From NCBI GenBank assembly GCA_018882825.1, contig VERC01000092.1, positions 1 through 8,416 of the forward strand: DNA of 8,416 bases, given 5' to 3'. Position numbers and translations under genes: made by a program. Numbering within the stretch: position 1 is the first letter of the stretch; each line of letters begins with the position of its first letter. Positions 1-4,509 of the stretch are shown piece by piece. The notes under the pieces are model-generated. The model had not been told where the DNA came from. It ran no database searches and was given only the letters and a program-made list of their open reading frames with translations. Source of the DNA: Acidimicrobiia bacterium (GTDB lineage: Bacteria; Actinomycetota; Acidimicrobiia; Acidimicrobiales; Acidimicrobilacustridaceae).

Positions 1-58
1 GCGTGAGGGCCACGGCGAACACCCCGTCACTGAGGGCGTCGATCCGACCCCGAGTCAT
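1..58 (-). CDS. TMEM175-family (DUF1211) membrane protein, N-terminal 19 codons only
   Basis: Seen: reading leftward from ATG at 58-56, the frame stays open to the window edge and gives MTRGRIDALSDGVFAVALT. A good ribosome-binding site, GGAAGG, lies at 68-63, four bases before the ATG. Known: bacterial TMEM175/DUF1211 proteins begin with an R-x-x-A-(F/L)-S-D-G-V-F-A-(I/V)-A-(I/L)-T segment at the start of their first transmembrane helix, and the family includes potassium channels. The match to that signature is nearly complete, with Leu in place of the common Phe in FSD. Inference: this is the start of a TMEM175-like channel of about 200 residues. It lies 47 bp downstream of the 63-residue membrane protein gene on the same strand, so the two may be co-transcribed. 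The identification rests on only 19 residues. Confidence 0.6.
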   Translation of the reverse strand, partial: MTRGRIDALSDGVFAVALT

Positions 59-105
59 CACACCTTCCGAGCCGCCCTGTGATTCGTCGGTCGACTCGGC
101 GGTGC

Positions 106-297
106 TCACTCGCCCAGGCGCGAGTCGATGAGGATCGTGATGGCCGCCGAGAGCAACCAGAAGCCGCCTCCGATGCCGAGGATTCCGAATTCGACGGGCT
201 CGGCGTCGCCGAAGTAGCCGACGAGTGCAGCGCCCAGCCCGAACAGGCCGCCGAGGAACAGGACCCACGTGATGACGAGGAGAAGTGTGCGATTCAC
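106..297 (-). CDS. Small hypothetical two-helix membrane protein (63 aa)
   Basis: I do not recognise a family. Seen: a GTG start at 297-295 and a TGA stop at 108-106 give a 63-residue protein with two hydrophobic segments, about residues 4-28 and 37-57. They are joined by a short acidic loop (GDAEPVEF), and the protein ends in a charged tail (IDSRLGE). The second segment is glycine-rich (GILGIGGGFWLL). No signal-peptidase site is apparent, so it is probably a small inner-membrane hairpin. The GTG is supported by a promoter-like pair whose -10 element ends six bases before it, which would give a leaderless or nearly leaderless mRNA. A weak AGAGAG could alternatively act as ribosome-binding site. 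It lies 47 bp upstream of the TMEM175-like gene on the same strand. The opposite-strand frame across it is rich in charged residues and looks non-coding. Confidence 0.6.
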   Translation of the reverse strand: MNRTLLLVITWVLFLGGLFGLGAALVGYFGDAEPVEFGILGIGGGFWLLSAAITILIDSRLGE

Positions 298-303
298 GCT
301 CGC

Positions 304-332
304 TCTCTAGCAGCCGGGCTCCTGAGGGTCAA
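304..332 (-). promoter_or_regulatory. Candidate sigma-70-type promoter of the 63-aa membrane protein gene
   Basis: On the minus strand, TTGACC (332-327; five of six to the -35 consensus) is separated by exactly 17 bases from TAGAGA (309-304). TAGAGA is preceded by TGC, as in an extended -10. Six bases follow before the GTG at 297, so the transcript could start at or next to the start codon. The -35 and spacing are good. The -10 is only a partial match and lacks the final T. Confidence 0.42.
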
Positions 333-429
333 TCATCTGCGCCGCAGAGTGTGGATCGATGCGCTCCGGATACTCGGTGGCCGAACATCGACGATTCATT
401 GGCGGAGGGGTCGACTTCAGGTTCGGTTG

Positions 430-468
430 ACATTCTTCGCGCGCGGGAATGCAGGGCCGGAAGAATGT
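430..468. repeat. 9-bp perfect inverted repeat upstream of the orfA remnant
   Basis: ACATTCTTC at 430-438 is repeated as its exact complement GAAGAATGT at 460-468, separated by 21 bases. The right arm ends four bases before the GTG start of the orfA remnant at 473, and a TTGACA-like sequence (427-432) overlaps the left arm. It could be an operator for OrfA or a hairpin limiting translation of transposase read-through transcripts. It could also be chance. Confidence 0.4.
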
Positions 469-472
469 TGCG

Positions 473-730
473 GTGCCGAAGAAGTTCCTGAAGGAGTTCG
501 AGCGTGATGTGGTCACAGTCGCCCGTCGGATTGATCTTACGATCGCGGAGGTTGCGATTGATTTCGGCGCCGCGCCGGAGTCGGTGAGGCGCTGGATGCG
601 CCAGGTCGGCATCGATGATGGCGTGAAGGACGAGTTCATGTCGTCGGAGCAGTCCGAGCTGGTGTCGTTGCGTCGCGAGAAGCGACGTCTCGAGATGGAG
701 AACGAGATCCTCCGGCGCGCGGCTGCGTAG
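473..730 (+). pseudogene. IS3-family transposase OrfA (HTH), truncated by a TAG
   Basis: Role: OrfA is the DNA-binding subunit of IS3-type transposition. Seen: from GTG at 473 the protein runs PKKFLKEFERDVVTVARR, then a helix-turn-helix with LTIAEVAIDFGAAPESVRRW, then VGIDDGVKDEFMSSEQSELVSLRREKRRLEMENEILRRAAA. The last part is the leucine-zipper-like coiled coil usual at the OrfA C-terminus. Related proteins normally continue as RRAAA(Y/F)FA. Here the codon after RRAAA is TAG (728-730), followed in frame by TTC GCG (FA), so a Tyr codon appears to have become a stop. An in-frame ATG at 449 would add eight residues, but the GTG start gives the family-like N-terminus. The protein could still be made, lacking only its last few residues and the natural frameshift window into orfB. 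Confidence 0.75.
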
Positions 731-747
731 TTCGCGAAGGTGAGGGG

Positions 748-1256
748 ATGAAGTCACCGCTGGTCGGTGATCTGGCCGCCGAGGGGTTCCCGGTGCGGTT
801 GACCTGAGGGGTGCTCGGTTTCTCCGCCCAGGCGTTCGACAGGTGGCAGGCGCGGCTGTGTTCGGATCGGGATCGATCTGACGCGCTCGTGGTGAACGCG
901 ATTCGCGATGTCCATGGTGATGATTCGGTCGTGGTTCACTTCGATCCCGAGCGTTCCGAGCCGTGCTCACCACTGTCCGGCTTCGAGGATCGATGGGACT
1001 TGTCGCGTCAGTTGGAGACATCACAGCAACGGAGTCCTTCCACGCCCTGCTGCAGAAGAATGTCCTCGACCAGCGACGCTGGCACACCCGTGACGAACTG
1101 CGTGACGCGGTCATCACCTGGATCGAGCACACCTACGACCGCCGCCGAGAGTTCGCGCTGGGGGTCCGACCGCTTGACCCGACTTCCCGACGGTATGGCG
1201 GCCCGTTCGCTCCTCGAGTCGACGGTCCGCAACCGCCTCGTCGAAGTTGCAAGTGA
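748..1256 (+). pseudogene. IS3-family transposase OrfB (DDE integrase), multiply disrupted
   Basis: Seen in order: (1) 748-804 reads MKSPLVGDLAAEGFPVRLT, then TGA at 805-807 where relatives carry a Cys/Arg codon. (2) The same frame continues GVLGFSAQAFDRWQARL to IRDVHGDD (about 922), the usual N-terminal HTH region. (3) It then jumps near 925-930 to VVVHFD, equivalent to the (V)VHSD segment with the second catalytic Asp (943-945), so about 150 residues including the first catalytic Asp are missing. (4) A one-base frameshift near 946-950 moves the match to the next frame, which reads LRGSMGLVASVGD, then TATESFHALLQKNVLDQRRW with the catalytic Glu at 1032-1034, then RDELRDAVITWIEHTYDRRR. (5) The last residues may be shifted again near 1165. 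It cannot encode an active transposase. Confidence 0.85.
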
Positions 1257-1308
1257 CATCTCGACTCCGCCGGGCTCCAACATCCATCTCAGTTGGGGGC
1301 GTGACTGA

Positions 1309-1812
1309 ATCCTGATCAGCTTCTGAACCATCGGAGCCGGGGTGGTCGGTCCGTACTCCCTACGTGACGGCGCATGGCTCGACTCACCGATGAGGCTGGG
1401 CGCGCTCCTGTCGAACGCCTCCGTCCGAGGTCAGTTGGCCGACGCCGGACTCGGACCGATCAGTTTCGCGTCCTTTGCCGTCCTCTCGACATTCATCCCG
1501 ACCACGTCGATCTCCAGGGCTTCGCCGTCCAGTACCGAGTCGAATTTGCACGTCGGTCGATCGGCCACGAGACCGGTTTCCGACTGCGCCTTCGCGCCCG
1601 GACGAGCTCACCCTGAGAACCTCTCGGCGGACCGTTTCGACTTCGTCCGGAGTTGTGGGGAGTCACGACGCCGAGATCGCTCGGGTGAGAGGAACGTCAG
1701 CGCGCCCAAAGGGACTCGAGGGCACTCGGGGTCCATGGGTTCCGGACCACCGATGGGGACTCACATGTAGGGTCGTTCCGCCAGCAGGCGCTGATCGGCA
1801 GAGTGACGCGAG
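1309..1812. other. Intergenic stretch of about 500 bp with no supportable gene
   Basis: It lies between the IS3 remnant and the membrane protein gene. All open frames here are short, Arg/Ser/Pro-rich, and lack a ribosome-binding site and recognisable motifs. The least bad is a plus-strand frame from 1374 to 1616, with a stretch reading DHVDLQGFAVQYRVEFARR that looks more protein-like than its surroundings. It may be the residue of a decayed gene. I see no tRNA, terminator or long repeat. Confidence 0.5.
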
Positions 1813-2970
1813 ATGACTGATTCAACCGGGGAGCGGTCAGGTCCTTCCTCGTGGAGGAAATTGTTCCGGAGGTCCCCTTCCACGGAGAGCGACTCCACTG
1901 GCGCGACCGATCCTCCAGTCGAGGCAACGGGCATCGACCAGAGCGGCTGGAGGTCGCCCTACCTCGCCCGGAGGGGTTCGTCCCGGGAGGGCCGACAATC
2001 GCTCGGCTCCCTCACGATCCACTGGATCCTCTTCCTGCTGGCGGTCACGTGGCTGCTCGACCGCGCTGCCGATTCAGGATGGCAGTCAGGCGTCCACGTC
2101 GCTCTCGCGTTGAGTTCCGTCTGGTTGCTCGTCGGACCTGCTCTCGTCGTGAAGTGGGAGTGGAATCGGCAACGCCTCATCGACGGCCTTCTGGGGAGTG
2201 GAGACCTCGGCGCAGACGTGAATGCGAGCGTCGCCGAGCGCAGCCGGAAGTACAGGCCCTTCTCGGTCGCCCTGTTGCCGGTCCCGGTCGTCTTGATCAT
2301 CTCCGCCGATCTGGCCGGTGGCCGATTCATCACCGACACCGTCGGTCTCCCGAGATCGGGGCCGACCGGTTGGGCGGCGGTGCTCATCCTGGGTGTCGGC
2401 GGTCTGGCCGCAGGATTCGGCTTGGCCGGCGCATTTCGCACGATCGTCCTCGCCGCGTGCCTGACCAGCCTCCCGGGCCGATTCAGCCCATTCGCCGGGG
2501 TCGCGTCGCTCGTCGCGCAATGCGTCGCAGGATTCGCATTCTCGAGCGCCGTGTACTTCGGGCTCGGGGGTTCGGTCATGCTCCCGGGCGTCACGGCGGG
2601 GATCATCGGATCGACGGGTGTCGCACGAGCAGCTCTCGTGTGTGCGGTGGTGCTCATCATCGCCGGGACAGTCGCATTGCTCGCCGCTCCAGCCGCTTTC
2701 CTGTCTCGTCGTTACATGGAGGAACGCGACTCATACCTGGGACAGCTCTCGGACGAGATCGACAAGTTCGTCGGTCTGGCCGCCGATCCCACATCGCGGT
2801 TCTCGGATCAGGAATACGTTCGCCTTCGATCGCTCCTCGAGATCCGAACCCACGTGGTCCAGCACTCGACCGCTCAGCCGTCCGTCGAGATGGTCAAACA
2901 GATTCCCCTGGCGGTGATGGTGCCGGTGGCATCGACGGCTGCCGCCTGGTTGACGGTCCTCGTCCGCTGA
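1813..2970 (+). CDS. Polytopic membrane protein of unknown function (385 aa)
   Basis: I do not recognise a family. Seen: a hydrophilic, Ser/Arg-rich N-terminus (residues 1-65, probably cytoplasmic) is followed by hydrophobic segments at about 67-85, 94-114, 149-167, 186-210, 227-250, 255-270, 272-297 and 364-384, so seven or eight membrane spans. Between the last two is a soluble stretch of about 65 residues (298-363) starting with SRRYMEERDSYLGQL. It is rich in charged residues and probably helical. The protein ends directly after the last helix (TVLVR). There is no catalytic motif, transporter signature or signal peptide. The frame is clearly coding, because hydrophobic blocks are coherent over 300 residues in this frame only. 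The ATG at 1813 has only a weak upstream GAG-type site (1798-1812), but no alternative start lies near. It stands alone, flanked by gene-poor DNA. Confidence 0.8.
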   Translation: MTDSTGERSGPSSWRKLFRRSPSTESDSTGATDPPVEATGIDQSGWRSPYLARRGSSREGRQSLGSLTIHWILFLLAVTWLLDRAADSGWQSGVHVALALSSVWLLVGPALVVKWEWNRQRLIDGLLGSGDLGADVNASVAERSRKYRPFSVALLPVPVVLIISADLAGGRFITDTVGLPRSGPTGWAAVLILGVGGLAAGFGLAGAFRTIVLAACLTSLPGRFSPFAGVASLVAQCVAGFAFSSAVYFGLGGSVMLPGVTAGIIGSTGVARAALVCAVVLIIAGTVALLAAPAAFLSRRYMEERDSYLGQLSDEIDKFVGLAADPTSRFSDQEYVRLRSLLEIRTHVVQHSTAQPSVEMVKQIPLAVMVPVASTAAAWLTVLVR

Positions 2971-2977
2971 CCGTCGA
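2950..2977 (+). terminator. Hairpin overlapping the stop codon of the membrane protein gene
   Basis: Bases 2950-2958 (TTGACGGTC) pair with 2969-2977 (GACCGTCGA) to form a 9-bp stem with one G-U pair and a 10-base loop. The right arm includes the TGA stop at 2968-2970. No T-run follows, so if it terminates transcription it would be the U-tract-poor kind common in actinobacteria. Confidence 0.3.
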
Positions 2978-3342
2978 CGTGGATTCGGGCCGATGGCCGA
3001 GTGATGCCGGTTCTTCCGAGTCGTTCGCGCTGTCGCTGCAGTCGGATTTCATGATGCGCCAAGGGGCCTCGACGAGATCAGGGTCCGATTGCGCTGACCG
3101 ATCTCGCTCCTGCATCTCCCGGTGGCATCATCACCGCTGTCGACGGCTGCCGATGGCGCATCGTCGACGGATCCGGTGGATCCAGTGTGCTCATATGGCG
3201 GAGATGCAGTGCACGACGTGTGGCACGGCGGCTGATGTCTCAAGGGAGTCCTGGGGCCCGCGCGACTCTCGGCCCCACCTCCTCCGCCACGTCCTGCACC
3301 CCGGCCGAGACGCAACAACCCAGTCCTGACAACGATGGAGGG
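2971..3342. other. Intergenic stretch of about 370 bp with no supportable gene
   Basis: It lies between the membrane protein gene and the 3' end of the tRNA-Arg gene. Open frames are short and lack starts or ribosome-binding sites. One plus-strand frame near 3195-3240 reads MAEMQCTTCGTAADV, with a CxxC pair reminiscent of a zinc ribbon, but no second CxxC follows. Another frame (about 3121-3190) gives GGIITAVDGCRWRIVDGSGG without a start codon. Either could be a gene remnant. I cannot support a functional gene. Confidence 0.45.
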
Positions 3343-3419
3343 TGGCGCGCTCGGAGGGACTCGAACCCCCAACCTTCTGATCCGTAGTCAGATGCTCTAT
3401 CCAATTGAGCTACGAGCGC
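3343..3419 (-). tRNA. tRNA-Arg (anticodon ACG)
   Basis: Read on the minus strand, a full cloverleaf of 77 bases including an encoded CCA is visible. The acceptor stem is GCGCTCG/CGAGCGC with discriminator G, the D stem GCTC/GAGC, and the anticodon stem TCTGA/TCAGA with loop CTACGGA (anticodon ACG at 3385-3383). The variable loop is five bases. The T stem GGGGG/CCCTC has one G-U pair and the loop TTCGAGT. Bacterial tRNA-Arg(ACG) is the species whose A34 is normally deaminated to inosine to read the CGU, CGC and CGA codons. The 3' end faces the gene-poor, IS-bearing left part of the window. Confidence 0.97.
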
Positions 3420-3429
3420 AGCGGGAAAG

Positions 3430-3456
3430 ACGATACCGGCCCGGTCGGCGGGCCGG
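3430..3456 (-). promoter_or_regulatory. Candidate tRNA-Arg -10 element with adjoining GC palindrome
   Basis: On the minus strand TATCGT (3435-3430) lies ten bases before the first base of the tRNA, a suitable place for a -10 element. Immediately upstream, at 3456-3436, is a palindrome with two 8-base arms (CCGGCCCG/CGGGCCGG) around a 5-base centre, which would fill the -10/-35 spacer. The expected -35 position holds only TCCCGG, a poor match. The palindrome could be a protein-binding site or a hairpin. The promoter call is tentative. Confidence 0.3.
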
Positions 3457-3527
3457 GAAATCGGCGGGAGGTGGCGCGCTGGTGTCGGCACGGCGGGGGC
3501 CGCTCTCGCCGTCTACCTTCTCTCCGC

Positions 3528-4448
3528 ATGCCGAGAGACATCTCCACCGCCGATGCCCGCTACGTCGCCAGTGCCTGCCTCGGTGCGATCTCCGGCCCCG
3601 ATGGCGCCACCGATGAACAGCTCGCGCTCCTGCGCGCCATCGCCGCCCACCTGTGGCAGCTCCCCGACGTCGACCTCTCGCCCGAGGCGGCGCTGACCGC
3701 CGGGGAATCGGCGGATCGGATCACCGACGGCTCGCTGCGCCGACGAACCCGTGAGCTGATGGTGATGCTCGAGCTCTGTCGTCACCCTCTCGAGGACACG
3801 CACGCGGAGCGTGTCGAGGAGTACTGCCACGCGCTCGGAGGTGACGGTCACGGCATCGCGATCGTGCGCGAGTACGTGTCGGCCGGGGCCGGCGCTGCGT
3901 TCGAGGACTGGATGCGTCGGTTCACGCCGGAGGCGGCGGAGACCATGGAACCCGTGATGGTCGAGATCTCGCAGGTCGACGACGAAGAAGCTGCGGCCCG
4001 GATCGCCCAGATCGAGGCGGAACTTCGTGCTGCGGCACCCGGCACGCTCGGTGCCGAGTTCGTCTCGTTCTGTGACCGGAACGACTTCGAGATCGGGGCC
4101 AAGTCGCTCATCCTGTTCGGTCACGACATGACGCACGTGATCAGCGGATACGAGGCGACGTCGATCGGGGAGATCTGCAACTCGGTGATGAAGTTGATGA
4201 TCACCGACAGCGACGCTCATTGGCTCGAGATGCTGGCCAGCATGATGATCCACGAGACCGGCATCCTCTTCCCGGGCTACGAGCCCCACGTCTCGCCGCT
4301 GGCCGATCCCGCCAACATCGAGTTGGTGGCCATGGCGATGGAGCGCGGTCGGGCCACGACGTCGGACTACTCGGTCGGTGATCACATGTCGATGATCCAC
4401 TGGCCGTACGACGACGTCCTCGCGCACTACGGAGTCCCACCACTCTGA
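3528..4448 (+). CDS. Two-domain protein: TerB-like N-terminus and COQ4-like C-terminus (306 aa)
   Basis: Seen: the C-terminal half carries GHDMTHVISGYEATSIGEI, giving H199, D200, H203 and E215. This is exactly the HDxxH-x11-E metal-binding motif of COQ4. The protein ends in a COQ4-like tail (AMERGRATTSDY, then HWPYDDVLAHYGVPPL). Residues 1-130 are an all-helical region with DGATDEQLALLRAIAAHLW and LRRRTRELMVMLELCRHPLEDTHAERVEEY, resembling the TerB-like fold. Known: COQ4 is a metal-dependent factor of ubiquinone biosynthesis in eukaryotes and proteobacteria, while actinobacteria mainly use menaquinone. Inference: this relative probably acts on another lipophilic or prenylated compound, or in an unknown role. 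No signal peptide or membrane helix is present, so it is cytosolic. The start is the ATG at 3528. The frame extends upstream, but over the tRNA. No ribosome-binding site precedes it. TACCTT at 3514-3519, eight bases before the ATG, may be the -10 of a leaderless transcript. Confidence 0.8.
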   Translation: MPRDISTADARYVASACLGAISGPDGATDEQLALLRAIAAHLWQLPDVDLSPEAALTAGESADRITDGSLRRRTRELMVMLELCRHPLEDTHAERVEEYCHALGGDGHGIAIVREYVSAGAGAAFEDWMRRFTPEAAETMEPVMVEISQVDDEEAAARIAQIEAELRAAAPGTLGAEFVSFCDRNDFEIGAKSLILFGHDMTHVISGYEATSIGEICNSVMKLMITDSDAHWLEMLASMMIHETGILFPGYEPHVSPLADPANIELVAMAMERGRATTSDYSVGDHMSMIHWPYDDVLAHYGVPPL

Positions 4449-4509
4449 ACGCCGGGAAGTCGCCCGATGGTGACGGGTACGCTCGCGCCCGGTCGACCCG
4501 GGGGAACAG

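Larger units (their letters stand above)
473..1256 (+). mobile_element. Decayed IS3-family insertion sequence
   Basis: Seen: an orfA-like helix-turn-helix gene is followed by an orfB-like integrase in the -1 frame, which is the IS3 arrangement. Both are damaged. The orfB remnant retains pieces matching the ends of an IS3 integrase but has lost roughly 450-500 bp from its middle, judged from the usual family length. Ends are uncertain. A matching 7-base pair, GGCGGAG at 401-407 and its complement at 1265-1271, lies just outside the genes, and looser similarity continues inward, so 401 and 1271 are possible termini. They do not show the TG...CA ends usual for IS3, and I see no flanking target duplication. 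With the deletion restored, an element from 401 to 1271 would be about 1.3 kb, normal for the family. Confidence 0.7.

Noticed and set aside
728..807. Recoding (stop read-through) of the TAG in orfA and the TGA in orfB
   Set aside because: The same element also has a large deletion and a frameshift, so ordinary decay explains the stops without recoding.
1374..1616. An 80-residue plus-strand frame with a partly protein-like middle
   Set aside because: It has no ribosome-binding site, recognisable motif or supporting context. At best it is a remnant, so I did not call it a gene.
1851..3329. A 492-codon plus-strand frame overlapping the membrane protein
   Set aside because: Its composition is dominated by Arg, Gly, Ser and Pro with no hydrophobic core. 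The overlapping 385-residue frame has coherent membrane helices.
3195..3329. Possible zinc-ribbon microprotein (MQCTTCG)
   Set aside because: Only one CxxC pair is present, with no second pair to complete a ribbon, and there is no convincing ribosome-binding site.
3187..3387. A GTG-started plus-strand frame running into the tRNA gene
   Set aside because: Its C-terminal codons lie within the tRNA, there is no ribosome-binding site, and its composition is not protein-like.
3405..3527. Longer N-terminus for the TerB/COQ4-like protein
   Set aside because: It would begin inside the tRNA-Arg gene and adds low-complexity Arg/Gly sequence. The ATG at 3528 begins the helical domain.
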